From the NCBI GenBank assembly GCA_035633255.1, contig DASQFD010000019.1:6818-70817 (forward strand): a DNA stretch of 64,000 bases, given 5' to 3'. This document shows, piece after piece, positions 18,049-26,499 of this stretch (within the stretch, counting starts at the first letter, position 1; each line of letters starts with the position of its first letter). The translations under genes and the position numbers were made by a program. The notes beneath the pieces were generated by a model, which was given only the letters and a program-made list of their open reading frames with translations, did not search any database and was not told where the DNA came from. The stretch comes from DASQFD01 sp035633255. Its GTDB lineage: Bacteria; Actinomycetota; Actinomycetes; Actinomycetales; Dermatophilaceae.

Positions 18049-18935
18049 TGCGAGTCCTCCGCCCTCTGCAGCAGCGGCACTTCGTCCTGCATCAGCTGCT
18101 CCCGGTTCAGGTCGTTGTTGAGCAGGCCGGTCTGCCCCTTGGCCCGCAGCTCGCCCATGTGGGCGTCGAACTCCGCGCGCTCCACGATCTTGACGTTGAA
18201 GAGCATCTGCGAGTGGTAGGCGCCGCACAGCTCGGCACACTTGCCCTTGAAGGTGCCGGTCTGGGTGGGGGTGACCTGGAAGCGGTTCACCTGCCCCGGG
18301 ATCAGGTCCATCTTCGTCAGGAACTGCGGCACCCAGAAGGAGTGGATGACGTCACGCGCGGTGAGCACGAACTCCACGCGCTCGTTGACCGGAAGGTAGA
18401 GCGTGGGAATGGTCTTCTCAGCCCCCGGCTTCCCGGTGAGGATCGCCTGCGCTCCGGTCTCGTGCACGTCCGCGTCGACGTAGTTGAAGTCCCAGCTCCA
18501 CTGCTTGCCGACGACGTTGACGACGACGTCGGGCGTCTGCTTGACGCTGACGAGCTCGGACTCCTTGTCGGCCGTGTAGTAGAAGAACACGGCGATCATG
18601 AAGATGGGCACGACGGTGTAGAGGATCTCGATCGGGATGTTGTAGCGCAGCTGCACCGGCAGCTCGTCGTCGTCGCGCTTGCGCCGGTAGGCGGCCATGC
18701 ACCAGAAGATGAGCCCCCAGACCAGGACGCCGACGGCGAGGAGGGTGATCCACGCCCCGATCCACAGGGTCGTGACCGTGTCGGCGCCTTCGGTGATGCC
18801 GTCCGGCAGGAAGCCGTTCCTCCAGCTTCCCTGTCCGCACCCGGAGAGGGCGAGGGCGGCGAGGACGGCCACGAGGGCCGCCGCGACGGTCCGCCGGCCG
18901 CGCGAGCGCGGCGTGTAGAGGTCGTGCTGACGCAC
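18045..18935 (-). CDS. ctaC: Cytochrome c oxidase subunit II
   Basis: 296 residues, lipoprotein-type signal (lipobox ALSGC, Cys33), two membrane helices and a periplasm-facing cupredoxin domain binding CuA through CAELCGAYHSQM. It receives electrons from QcrC. GTG at 18935 is preferred because AAGAAGGG lies 7 bases upstream; the upstream ATG would add 14 residues without a ribosome site. A TACTGT -10 candidate lies near 18980. Divergent from the desulfurase-like gene. Confidence 0.95.
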   Translation of the reverse strand: MRQHDLYTPRSRGRRTVAAALVAVLAALALSGCGQGSWRNGFLPDGITEGADTVTTLWIGAWITLLAVGVLVWGLIFWCMAAYRRKRDDDELPVQLRYNIPIEILYTVVPIFMIAVFFYYTADKESELVSVKQTPDVVVNVVGKQWSWDFNYVDADVHETGAQAILTGKPGAEKTIPTLYLPVNERVEFVLTARDVIHSFWVPQFLTKMDLIPGQVNRFQVTPTQTGTFKGKCAELCGAYHSQMLFNVKIVERAEFDAHMGELRAKGQTGLLNNDLNREQLMQDEVPLLQRAEDSQ

Positions 18936-19030
18936 CGGTGCACCCTTCTTGCGGGGGGGACATCGAACGAGCCACACAGTAGTGCATGGGCTTGGGCGCA
19001 GCAGGCCACGCCCGGGGCTAACGTCGGGGC

Positions 19031-20272
19031 GTGCCCAGCCCGATCAGCGAGCGGTCGTCGCGCGGCGACGAGCGGTCCGTCCTGGACGCCGCCCGGTCCC
19101 CGCTGCACCCGGCTGCCCGCGCCACCCTGCTCGCTGCCCTCGACGCCGGTTGGGCCGACCCGCGCCGCCTGCACCGAGAGGGTCGCACGGCCCGGATGCT
19201 GCTCGACCGGGCGCGGGAGTCGCTCGCCGCCGACCTCGCGGTGCGCCCCGACGAGCTGTCGGTCCACCCGAGCGGCCCGGACGCGGTGGCGACCGGCATC
19301 GCGGGGCTGCGCCACGCGCGCCGCCGCGTCGGCCACGCCCTCGTGACCTCGGCCGCCGACACGGCCGCCGTGCTGCTGGCCGTCGGCCGGGCCGACCCCG
19401 TGCTCGCCGACCCGATGCCCGCCGACCCCGTGCGGGCCGACTCCGTGCCCGCCGACCCCGTGCCCGCCGACCCCGTGCCGGTCGACCCGCTCGGCCGGGT
19501 CGACCTCGACCGGTTCACCGCCGCGGTCGGGGTCCCGGGGACCGCCCTGGCGGTCCTGCACCACGGCAACGGCGAGGTGGGGACGCTGCAGCCGGTGCCC
19601 GCCGCGGCCGAGGCGTGCACCCGGCACGCGGTGCCCCTCCTCGTGGACGCGACCGCGAGCCTGGGCCGGACCGACCTGCCGGGCGGTCCCTGGGCCGCGC
19701 TGGCCGGTGACGCCGCCTCCTTCGCCGGGCCACCCCTGGGGCTGCTCGCCGTGCGGACCGGGACCCGCTTCGCCCTCCCGGGGCCGCGACGGGAGCCCGA
19801 GCACGGGCGCGCCCGAGCCGACCCGTGGGTGCCCCTGGTCCTGGCCGCCGCCGAGGCGCTGCGCCAGGTCAGCGCCGTCCGGGCCGCCGAGGAGGCGTCG
19901 GCGCGCGCGCTCGTGGACCGGGTCCGCGCCGCCGCCGGTGCGGTCCCGGACGTCGAGGTGGTCGGCGACCCCCAGGCTCGCCTCCCCCACGTGGTCACCT
20001 TCAGCGCGCTCTACGCGGACGGGGAGGCCCTCGTCGGCGAGCTCGACCGCCGGGGCGTCGCGGTGGCCTCGGGATCGGCGTGCACCTCGAGCACCCTGCG
20101 ACCGAGCCACGTCCTGGCCGCCATGGGCGCCCTGACCCACGGCAACGTCCGGGTCACGCTGCCGCTCGCCGCCGTGGCGCCCTCCCGGGACGCGGACGTG
20201 GAGCACCTGCTCACCGAGCTGCCCGGCTCGGTCGCGGCCGTCCGCGCCCGGCTGGGCGCCGAGGGCCTGTGA
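19031..20272 (+). CDS. Cysteine-desulfurase-like protein lacking the PLP lysine
   Basis: 413 residues related to NifS/IscS class-V aminotransferases. The persulfide loop is kept (SGSACTSSTLRPSHVL, Cys351), as are HHGNGEVG (for HxNNExG) and the cofactor-side Asp in VDATASLGR. However, the segment that should read SxHKxxGPKG is collapsed to SFAGPPLG, removing the Schiff-base Lys, and the RSGT phosphate motif reads RADP. PLP catalysis is thus doubtful; it may accept or relay sulfur. Residues 121-155 are an ADPVP-type insertion encoded by 15-base repeats. TAACGT (19019-19024) six bases before the GTG implies a leaderless mRNA. Its stop overlaps the TusA-like start. Confidence 0.8.
   Translation: MPSPISERSSRGDERSVLDAARSPLHPAARATLLAALDAGWADPRRLHREGRTARMLLDRARESLAADLAVRPDELSVHPSGPDAVATGIAGLRHARRRVGHALVTSAADTAAVLLAVGRADPVLADPMPADPVRADSVPADPVPADPVPVDPLGRVDLDRFTAAVGVPGTALAVLHHGNGEVGTLQPVPAAAEACTRHAVPLLVDATASLGRTDLPGGPWAALAGDAASFAGPPLGLLAVRTGTRFALPGPRREPEHGRARADPWVPLVLAAAEALRQVSAVRAAEEASARALVDRVRAAAGAVPDVEVVGDPQARLPHVVTFSALYADGEALVGELDRRGVAVASGSACTSSTLRPSHVLAAMGALTHGNVRVTLPLAAVAPSRDADVEHLLTELPGSVAAVRARLGAEGL
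19391..19480 (+). repeat. Six 15-base in-frame tandem repeats
   Basis: Units of the type GCCGACCCCGTGCCC encode Ala-Asp-Pro-Val-Pro-like pentapeptides inside the desulfurase-like gene. Unit 2 reads GCCGACCCGATGCCC and unit 4 GCCGACTCCGTGCCC; the others vary only in the last codon. This is a likely slippage-prone loop insertion. Confidence 0.85.
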
Positions 20273-20523
20273 CCGGCGCGGGCGCCGACGCCGAGGTCGA
20301 CGCGCGGGGCCTGCCCTGCCCGGTGCCGGTCATCCGGCTCGCCCGCGCCACGCGGGACCTGCGCCCTGGGGCCCGGGTCCGCCTGCTGGCCGACGACCCG
20401 GCCGCCCGGGCTGACGTGCCGGCCTGGTGCCGGATGCGCGGGCACACGCTGACGGTGGCCGAGGAGGGCGGGCACACGGCATACCTCGTGGTGGTGGGCG
20501 ACCTCGCGCTCAGGCCCGGCTGA
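20269..20523 (+). CDS. TusA-like sulfur carrier protein
   Basis: 84 residues with the TusA/SirA fold signature DARGLPCPVPVIRLAR; Cys17 in CPxP is the persulfide carrier in this family. The GTG start overlaps the stop of the desulfurase-like gene (GTGA), so the pair is translationally coupled. I recall related actinobacterial proteins where the two parts are fused, which supports a joint sulfur-relay role. The 3' end overlaps the convergent aat gene by 14 bases. The acceptor (tRNA thiolation, cofactor or oxidase metal-site biogenesis) is unknown. Confidence 0.82.
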   Translation: MTGAGADAEVDARGLPCPVPVIRLARATRDLRPGARVRLLADDPAARADVPAWCRMRGHTLTVAEEGGHTAYLVVVGDLALRPG

Positions 20524-21202
20524 GGTCGACGTCCGGGGCGCGCAGCGCCTCGGCGAGCGCACCCAGGTAGTCCTCGCGCGGCCACTCCTGGGCCCCCAGC
20601 CGGGCGAGGTGGGGCGTGGACCACTGCACGTCGACCAGCCGGCGGGGGTCGCCGTCGCGGCCGAGGCGCTCGACGAGCGCCACGAGCGCGACCTTCGAGG
20701 CGTCACGGACGGTGTGGAACATCGACTCCCCGGCGAACAGGCCACCGACGGCCACCCCGTACAGGCCGCCGACCAGCCGCCCGTCGCGCCACGTCTCCAC
20801 GCTGTGGGCCCAGCCCAGGCGGTGCAACGCGGCGTAGGCCCCCATGACGTCGGCGGTGATCCACCGCCCCTCCCGCTCGGGGTCGGCGCAGCGCCGCACC
20901 ACCTCCTCGAAGGCGGTGTCCACCCGGACCTCGAAGCGCGGCAGCACCTTGCGCAGCGACGACCGCACCCGCAGGGCGCCGAGCGGGAGGACCCCGCGCG
21001 GGTCCGGTGACCACCAGCCGACCGGACCGGCCCCGTCCCGCCCCAGCCCCATGGGGAAGAGGCCGGACCGGTATGCCGTGAGCAGCGTCCCGGGTGCGAG
21101 GTCCGCTCCCCCGGCCACCAGGTCCTCACCCGGCTGGGGCCGGACGTCGTTGAGCCGCCACGGGGTCGGTGGCGCCTCGACGGGCGGGAAGGGCACCGTC
21201 AC
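20510..21202 (-). CDS. aat: Leucyl/phenylalanyl-tRNA-protein transferase
   Basis: 230 residues. Adds Leu or Phe to N-terminal Arg/Lys of proteins, marking them for ClpAP/ClpS-type degradation (N-degron pathway). Family motifs are clear: YRSGLFPMG, WWSPDPRGVLPL, WITADVMGAYAALHRLGWAHSVE and the GGLYGVAVGGLFAGESMF catalytic stretch. GTG start at 21202; 13 bases downstream of the kinase gene stop, so probably co-transcribed with it. Confidence 0.95.
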   Translation of the reverse strand: MTVPFPPVEAPPTPWRLNDVRPQPGEDLVAGGADLAPGTLLTAYRSGLFPMGLGRDGAGPVGWWSPDPRGVLPLGALRVRSSLRKVLPRFEVRVDTAFEEVVRRCADPEREGRWITADVMGAYAALHRLGWAHSVETWRDGRLVGGLYGVAVGGLFAGESMFHTVRDASKVALVALVERLGRDGDPRRLVDVQWSTPHLARLGAQEWPREDYLGALAEALRAPDVDLSRA

Positions 21203-21215
21203 GGCGGGCGGGCGG

Positions 21216-22199
21216 TCAGGGGTGGCCGAAGGTGAGGTGCTCCGCGACGTCGGCCGCGGCGTCGTCGCCGTAGGCCCGGGCGAGGCGGTCGAGGAACGCG
21301 GCGCGCCCGAGCACGTACTCCTGGGTGCCGACCGTCTCCAGGACGTGCGCGGCGACGACGGACCCGATCTCGGCGCACCGCTGGGAGGTCAGGCCGGCGG
21401 CGAGACCGCTGAGGAAGCCGCCGCGGAAGGCGTCACCGACGCCGGTGGGGTCCACCCGCTCCACGTCACCGGCGACCGGGACGTGCACCGGGTCCTGGCC
21501 CTTCGCCATGACCAGCGCGCCGTCCTTGCCCTGGGTGATGACGCGCGTGGTGACCCGGCGTCCCACCTCCTCGGCGTCCCAGCCGGTCTTCTGCTCGGTG
21601 AGGTGGGACTCGTACTCGTTGGTGAAGAGGTAGTCGGCCCCGTCGATGAGCTGGCGGATGAAGGGCCCCTCGGCGAAGGCGAGCTGCTGGGAGGGGTCGG
21701 CGACGAAGGTGTAGCCGCGGTCACGGCACTCCTCGGTGTGGCGCAGCATGGCGTCGGGGTCGTTCGCGCCGATGAGGACGAGGTCCAGGCCCTCCTCCCC
21801 CGCCACCGGGCCGAGCTCGATGTTGCGGGCGTCGGACATGGCGCCGGCGTAGAACGTCGCCATCTGCGCCATGTCGTCGTCGGTGGTGCAGACGAAGCGG
21901 GCGGTGTGCCGCTCCTCGGAGATGTGCACGTGGGTGCAGTCGACACCGTGGCGGGTGAGCCAGCTGCGGTAGTCCCCGAAGTCCTGGCCCGCCGCGCCGA
22001 CCAGCAGCGGGCGCTGGCCGAGTGCCGCCATCGCGAAGCAGATGTTGGGGGCCACCCCACCACGGCGGATCTCGAGGGACTCGGCGAGGAAGGAGACCGA
22101 GATCTTGTCGAGCTGGTCCACGACGAGGGAGTCGGCGAACCGGCCCCGGAAGGTCATGAGGTGGTCGGTTGCGATGGACCCGGTGACGGCGACACGCAC
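21216..22199 (-). CDS. PfkB-family carbohydrate/nucleoside kinase
   Basis: 327 residues of the ribokinase fold: N-terminal GSIATD, the substrate GG motif RRGGVAPN, and the C-terminal DPTGVGDAFRGGFLSGL, whose Asp is the catalytic base and which forms the anion hole. It corresponds in position to M. tuberculosis Rv2202c (adenosine kinase AdoK/CbhK), so adenosine kinase is the best guess, but substrate cannot be fixed. TAGTTT (22211-22206) sits 6 bases before the GTG start: leaderless. Confidence 0.88.
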   Translation of the reverse strand: MRVAVTGSIATDHLMTFRGRFADSLVVDQLDKISVSFLAESLEIRRGGVAPNICFAMAALGQRPLLVGAAGQDFGDYRSWLTRHGVDCTHVHISEERHTARFVCTTDDDMAQMATFYAGAMSDARNIELGPVAGEEGLDLVLIGANDPDAMLRHTEECRDRGYTFVADPSQQLAFAEGPFIRQLIDGADYLFTNEYESHLTEQKTGWDAEEVGRRVTTRVITQGKDGALVMAKGQDPVHVPVAGDVERVDPTGVGDAFRGGFLSGLAAGLTSQRCAEIGSVVAAHVLETVGTQEYVLGRAAFLDRLARAYGDDAAADVAEHLTFGHP

Positions 22200-22317
22200 C
22201 CGGCGAAACTACCGCACGGCGAGGAGCGGGCGGTTCATGCCCGGGTGGGCCGCCCGGGGTCAGCCGGGGCGGCGCCCATCCGCCCGGGGCCATCCGCCCC
22301 GGGCCATCCCCCCGCGG

Positions 22318-22695
22318 TCAGCTGAAGGAGTCGCCGCAGGCGCAGGAGCTGCCCGCGTTGGGGTTGTCGATGGTGAAGCCCTGCTTCTCGATGGTGTCGG
22401 CGAAGTCGATGGTCGCGCCGTCGAGGTACGGACCGGACATCCGGTCGATGACGACCTCGACACCGTCGAAGCCGCGCACGAGGTCACCGTCGAGCGAGCG
22501 CTCGTCGAAGTAGAGCTGGTAGATCAGGCCCGAGCAGCCGCCGGGCTGGACCCCGACGCGCAGGCGCAGGTCGTCACGGCCCTCCTGCTCGAGCAGGGAC
22601 CGGATCTTCGAGGCGGCCACGTCGGTCAGGACCACGCCGTGGGCGGCCGCCTCGGCCGGGGCCGGGGCGAGGGTGGTGTCGAGCTGCTCGCTCAT
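22318..22695 (-). CDS. erpA: A-type iron-sulfur carrier (ErpA/HesB family)
   Basis: 125 residues, carries and inserts Fe-S clusters into apo-proteins. The three cysteines of the family are present: PGGCSGLIYQLY and the C-terminal CACGDSF. ATG at 22695 has AGAAGGAG about 7 bases upstream and is preferred to a start 14 codons earlier. Equivalent in position to Rv2204c. It would serve QcrA, LipA, NadA and EtfD encoded nearby, although this link is only inference. Confidence 0.92.
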   Translation of the reverse strand: MSEQLDTTLAPAPAEAAAHGVVLTDVAASKIRSLLEQEGRDDLRLRVGVQPGGCSGLIYQLYFDERSLDGDLVRGFDGVEVVIDRMSGPYLDGATIDFADTIEKQGFTIDNPNAGSSCACGDSFS

Positions 22696-22802
22696 CGGGT
22701 GGCTCCTTCTGGAGGTCGTCTGGTCGGAGGAGGTCAACGGCCGGCAGGCGCCCGCGATTCCCCGCTGTCCTCAGGATACGTCCTCGCGCCGACGGCGCCC
22801 GC

Positions 22803-23963
22803 TCATCGAGCCGGCGACCAGGTGCGGGCCACCCGGGCGACGCGGGCCCGCAGGGTCCCGACGGGGTCCAACATCGCCCCCTCCAGCTGGGCCGGGGAGT
22901 CCGCGACGGCGTAGCAGCCGCTCAGTCCCAGGGCCATCGTCTCCCGCCGGCCGACCAGCACCTGACCCGCGACGACCACGGCCGGCGTGCCGTGGCGCAG
23001 GGCCGCGTCTGCCACGCCGGCGACGACCTTCCCGCGCAGGCTCTGCCAGTCGAACCGGCCCTCCCCCGTGACCACGAGGTCGGTCTGCGAGAGCCGCTCG
23101 GAGAAGCGAACCGCCGTCAGGACCTCCTCGACACCGCTCACCCGGCGCCCCCCGAGGAGCAGCAGGCCGTAGCCGAGCCCCCCGGCCGCGCCCGCACCCG
23201 GCTCGCGGTCCAGCCGCCGGGGGTGCCCGGTGAGGAGGTCGATCGTCGGCTCGAGCGTCCCCGCGGCCACCTCGGCGAACCGGCCCAGGGCCCCCTCGAG
23301 GGCCTGCGCGGTCACGGGGTCCGCGCCCTTCTGCGGCGCGTAGACCGCGCTGGCGCCCTGGAGCCCCAGGAGCGGGTTGTCGACGTCGGTCGCGGCGACG
23401 ACGTCGACGCCGGCGAGCCGCTCCCGCACCCCGGCCAGTCCCGCGAGCGCGTCCTCCGGGGTGTCGGCGAGCGCCAGCCCGCCCCGGGCGAGGACCTCCG
23501 AGGGGCCGGCGCCCAGGGCCGCGAGCATCCCGGCCCCGGCGTCGTTGGTGCCGCTGCCACCGAGCCCCACGACGACCCGCGTGGCCCCCTCCTCGACCGC
23601 GGCGGCGACCAGCTGCCCGACTCCCCAGCTGCTGGTCAGGGCCGGGTTGCGCTCGTCGGCGCCCAGCAGGTGCAGGCCGGCCGCCTGCGCCGACTCCACG
23701 TATGCCGTGCGCGTCCCGTCCTCGACGATGAGCACCGCCGCGGGCACCTCGCGCCCGAGCGGGTCGCTCACGGTCACCGCGACGGTGGTGGCCTCCACCG
23801 CGGTCTCCAGGACGTCCAGGAAGCCGGGTCCGCCGTCCGAGAGCGGCAGCAGCAGGGTCTCGTCGTGCGGGGCGCCGTCGTTCCAGCCGACCGCCATGGC
23901 CCGGGCCGCCTGGACGCTCGTCAGCGTGCCGGTGAAGCAGTCCGGGGCCAGGAGGACGCGCAC
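22803..23963 (-). CDS. glxK: Glycerate 2-kinase-family protein
   Basis: 386 residues of the GckA/GlxK glycerate kinase family (two Rossmann-like domains; APDCFTGTLTS at the N-terminus, LPLSDGGPGFLD, GLGGSGTNDAGAGMLAALGA, TGEGRFDWQS). Phosphorylates glycerate with ATP. GTG 23963 is chosen: TAGCCT (23976-23971) lies 7 bases upstream, and the longer frame runs through the 64-base repeat array, so it is spurious. Positional match to Rv2205c. Confidence 0.93.
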   Translation of the reverse strand: MRVLLAPDCFTGTLTSVQAARAMAVGWNDGAPHDETLLLPLSDGGPGFLDVLETAVEATTVAVTVSDPLGREVPAAVLIVEDGTRTAYVESAQAAGLHLLGADERNPALTSSWGVGQLVAAAVEEGATRVVVGLGGSGTNDAGAGMLAALGAGPSEVLARGGLALADTPEDALAGLAGVRERLAGVDVVAATDVDNPLLGLQGASAVYAPQKGADPVTAQALEGALGRFAEVAAGTLEPTIDLLTGHPRRLDREPGAGAAGGLGYGLLLLGGRRVSGVEEVLTAVRFSERLSQTDLVVTGEGRFDWQSLRGKVVAGVADAALRHGTPAVVVAGQVLVGRRETMALGLSGCYAVADSPAQLEGAMLDPVGTLRARVARVARTWSPAR

Positions 23964-23979
23964 GAGCGGAAGGCTACCG

Positions 23980-24217
23980 ACCCGCCGCACCCGCGCCCGG
24001 GTCGAGGTGATGACCGACCCGCCCCAGGTCGCGCAACACCTCCACCCGCCGCACCCCCGCCCGGGTCGAGGTGACCACCGACCCGCCCCAGGTCGCACAA
24101 CACCTCCACCCGCCGCACCCCCACCCGGGTCGAGGTGATGACCGACCCGCCCCAAGTCGCGCAACACCTCCACCCGCCGCACCCGCGCCCGGGTCGAGGT
24201 GACCACCGACCCGCCCG
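23980..24217. repeat. 64-base tandem array, 128-base higher-order period
   Basis: The word GTCGAGGTG recurs at 24001, 24065, 24129 and 24193, an exact 64-base period. Copies 1 and 3 carry GATGACCG after it, copies 2 and 4 GACCACCG, and the segment before copy 1 matches the end of copy 3 (ACCCGCGCCCGG), so a 128-base dimer seems to have been duplicated. Each unit has GGGTCGAGGTG and CACCTCCACCC, able to pair at 10 of 11 positions. It lies between the divergent glxK and nadA promoters; no spacer variation as in CRISPR. Confidence 0.9.
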
Positions 24218-24258
24218 AGGCGGGGCGGGCACCCGGCGGCACGGCATACCCTGTCCGG

Positions 24259-25434
24259 GTGACGACGACGCCCGCGGCGCCCCTGCTCCCACTGCTCCTC
24301 CTGGGGCAGGGTCGCGACCTGCGCAGCGAGCGGGGCGTGGAGTGCCCGGGCGACCTCCCGGCGCCCTCGGACCCGACGCTGGTGGAGCGTGCCCGCGCGG
24401 CCAAGGAGGCCCTCGGGGAGAGAGTGTTCGTGCTCGGGCACCATTACCAGCGCGACGAGGTCATCGCCTTCGCCGACACCACCGGGGACTCCTTCAAGCT
24501 GGCGCGCGAGGCAGCGGCCCGCCCCGGGGCGCCCTGGATCGTCTTCTGCGGTGTCCACTTCATGGCGGAGTCGGCCGACATCCTCACCGCGGACGACCAG
24601 ACCGTGATCCTCCCCGACCTCGCCGCCGGGTGCTCGATGGCCGACATGGCGGCACCGGACCAGGTGGCGGACTGCTGGGACGACCTGGTGGAGGCCGGCG
24701 TCGCCGACGACGTCGTGCCCGTGACCTACATGAACTCCTCCGCGGCCATCAAGGCCTTCACCGGCCGCAACGGCGGGACGGTGTGCACGTCCTCCAACGC
24801 CGCGACCGCCCTGCGCTGGGCGCTCGACGGTGCCGGGGACCGCGGGAAGGTGCTCTTCCTCCCCGACCAGCACCTCGGCCGCAACACCTACGTGCGCGAC
24901 CTCGGCGGCGAGCTCGACGAGTGCGTCGTGTGGGACCCGCACCGGCCGAGGGGCGGGCTGACCGCGGCGGACCTCCAGCGGGCCCGGATGATCCTCTGGC
25001 GGGGCCACTGCTCCGTGCACGGACGCTTCTCGGTGGACGCGGTGGCGGCGGCGCGGCGCGAGGTCCCCGGCGTCAAGGTCATCGTGCACCCCGAGTGCCG
25101 CCACGAGGTGGTCGAGCTGGCCGACGAGGTCGGGTCCACGGAGGGCATCATCCAGACGATCGCCGCCGCCCCGGACGGCACGGCCTGGGCGGTGGGCACC
25201 GAGCTGAACCTCGTGCGCCGGCTCGCGGCGCGCTTCCCCCGGCAGCGGATCGTCTTCCTCGAGAAGAACGTCTGCTACTGCTCGACGATGAACCGCATCG
25301 ACCTGCCCCACCTGGTGTGGGCGCTGGAGTCGCTCGTCGCCGGCCGGGTCGTCAACGCCGTCGCCGTCCATCCGGACGTCGCCGCGGACGCCCGGGTGGC
25401 GCTGGACCGGATGCTGGCGCTCCCCGGCGCCTGA
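24259..25434 (+). CDS. nadA: Quinolinate synthase A
   Basis: 391 residues. Condenses iminoaspartate with dihydroxyacetone phosphate to quinolinate for NAD synthesis, using a 4Fe-4S cluster. Visible signatures: GHHYQRDEVI, FCGVHFMAESADIL, the HPEC cysteine and NVCYCSTMNRIDL. GTG at 24259 is set by a TACCCT box (24247-24252) six bases upstream; the earlier in-frame ATG lies in repeat DNA. NadB/NadC are not in the window. Converges on the GST gene across a hairpin containing both stops. Confidence 0.96.
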   Translation: MTTTPAAPLLPLLLLGQGRDLRSERGVECPGDLPAPSDPTLVERARAAKEALGERVFVLGHHYQRDEVIAFADTTGDSFKLAREAAARPGAPWIVFCGVHFMAESADILTADDQTVILPDLAAGCSMADMAAPDQVADCWDDLVEAGVADDVVPVTYMNSSAAIKAFTGRNGGTVCTSSNAATALRWALDGAGDRGKVLFLPDQHLGRNTYVRDLGGELDECVVWDPHRPRGGLTAADLQRARMILWRGHCSVHGRFSVDAVAAARREVPGVKVIVHPECRHEVVELADEVGSTEGIIQTIAAAPDGTAWAVGTELNLVRRLAARFPRQRIVFLEKNVCYCSTMNRIDLPHLVWALESLVAGRVVNAVAVHPDVAADARVALDRMLALPGA

Positions 25435-25466
25435 TCCGCACCCCGACGCGGCCGGTCAGGCGCCGG
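25424..25466. terminator. Bidirectional terminator-like hairpin, nadA/GST
   Basis: CCGGCGCCTGA (25424-25434) and TCAGGCGCCGG (25456-25466) are perfect 11-base arms around 21 bases; each arm ends with the stop codon of one of the convergent genes. No T-run. Confidence 0.6.
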
Positions 25467-26499
25467 CCACCCGCACCATGCCGGACGCGTCGACGTGCGG
25501 GTTGTGCGCCCGCGGCACCCGTTCGGCCACCGGCGGCGGGCCGGGCGGGGTGCCGTCGCCGAAGGGGGTGCCGCCCAGCGCCGCGCGCCCGTGCGGCTCC
25601 CCCCAGCCGGACAGGTCGGGCCCCTGGGGCACGACGCCGGTGGGGTTGATGTCGCGCTGCACGACGTAGTAGTGCGCCTTGATCTGCACGAAGTCGGTGG
25701 TGTCGCCGAAGCCCGGGGTCTGGAACAGGTCGCGCGCGTAGTCCCACAGCACCGGCATCTCGACCAGCTTCGACCGGTTGCACTTGAAGTGGCCGTGGTA
25801 GACGGCGTCGAACCGGGCCAGGGTGGTGAAGAGCCGCACGTCGGCCTCGGTCACGTGGTCACCGACGAGGTAGCGCCGGTCGGCCAGTCGCTCCGCCAGC
25901 CAGTCGAGCGCGGTGAACAGCCGGTCGTATGCCGCGTCGTAGGCCTCCTGGGTGCCGGCGAACCCGCAGCGGTACACCCCGTTGTTGACCTCGGAGTAGA
26001 TCCGCCCGCTCACCTCGTCGATCTCCGCGCGCCACGGCTGCGGGTAGAGGTCGGGGGCGCCCTCGCGGTGGTGCACTCGCCACTGGGTGGCGAGGTCGAG
26101 GGTGATCGTCGGGAAGTCGTTGGTGACGACCTGCCCGGTCGGGACGTCGACGACCGCGGGCACGGTGATGCCGCGCGGGTAGCCCGGCTGCCGCTTCTCG
26201 TACGCGTCCTTGAGCCGGGGGACGCCCAGCACCGGGTCCACCCCTCCGGGGTCCAGGTCGAAGGTCCAGCTGTCGGCGTCGTGCGTCGGGCCGCAGAGCC
26301 CCATCGAGACGGCGTCCTCGAGGCCGAGCAGGCGCCGGACGATGATGGCCCGGTTCGCCCACGGGCACGCCCGCGCCGCCACGAGCCGGTAGCGCCCGGG
26401 CTCCACCGGCCAGGTCGCGCCCGGCTCGGCGCTGATCCGGTCACCGAGATAGCGCGTGTCCCGCTCGAAGGTCGGCTCGACGTACGTTCCCTGGGCCAT
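25456..26499 (-). CDS. Xi-class glutathione S-transferase-like (S-glutathionyl-hydroquinone reductase family)
   Basis: 347 residues of the ECM4/YqjG/PcpF xi class: thioredoxin-like domain with the class motif ACPWANR (Cys45) and a C-terminal helical domain (YLVGDHVTEADVRLFTTLARFDAVYHGHFKCN). These enzymes reduce thiol-quinone conjugates. Most actinobacteria lack glutathione and use mycothiol, so the true co-substrate may be mycothiol. ATG 26499 shares a base with the TGA of the upstream M20 gene, and TACCCT (26512-26507) lies 7 bases before it, so it may also be made from its own leaderless mRNA. Confidence 0.9.
   Translation of the reverse strand: MAQGTYVEPTFERDTRYLGDRISAEPGATWPVEPGRYRLVAARACPWANRAIIVRRLLGLEDAVSMGLCGPTHDADSWTFDLDPGGVDPVLGVPRLKDAYEKRQPGYPRGITVPAVVDVPTGQVVTNDFPTITLDLATQWRVHHREGAPDLYPQPWRAEIDEVSGRIYSEVNNGVYRCGFAGTQEAYDAAYDRLFTALDWLAERLADRRYLVGDHVTEADVRLFTTLARFDAVYHGHFKCNRSKLVEMPVLWDYARDLFQTPGFGDTTDFVQIKAHYYVVQRDINPTGVVPQGPDLSGWGEPHGRAALGGTPFGDGTPPGPPPVAERVPRAHNPHVDASGMVRVAGA

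Noticed and set aside
23980..24217. Possible CRISPR array
   Set aside because: Units are directly adjacent, 64 bases long and nearly identical throughout; there are no unique spacers and no cas genes.
23964..24404. N-terminal extension of the glycerate kinase frame through the repeat array
   Set aside because: Family homology begins at GTG 23963, which has a TAGCCT box 7 bases before it; the extension is translated repeat DNA.
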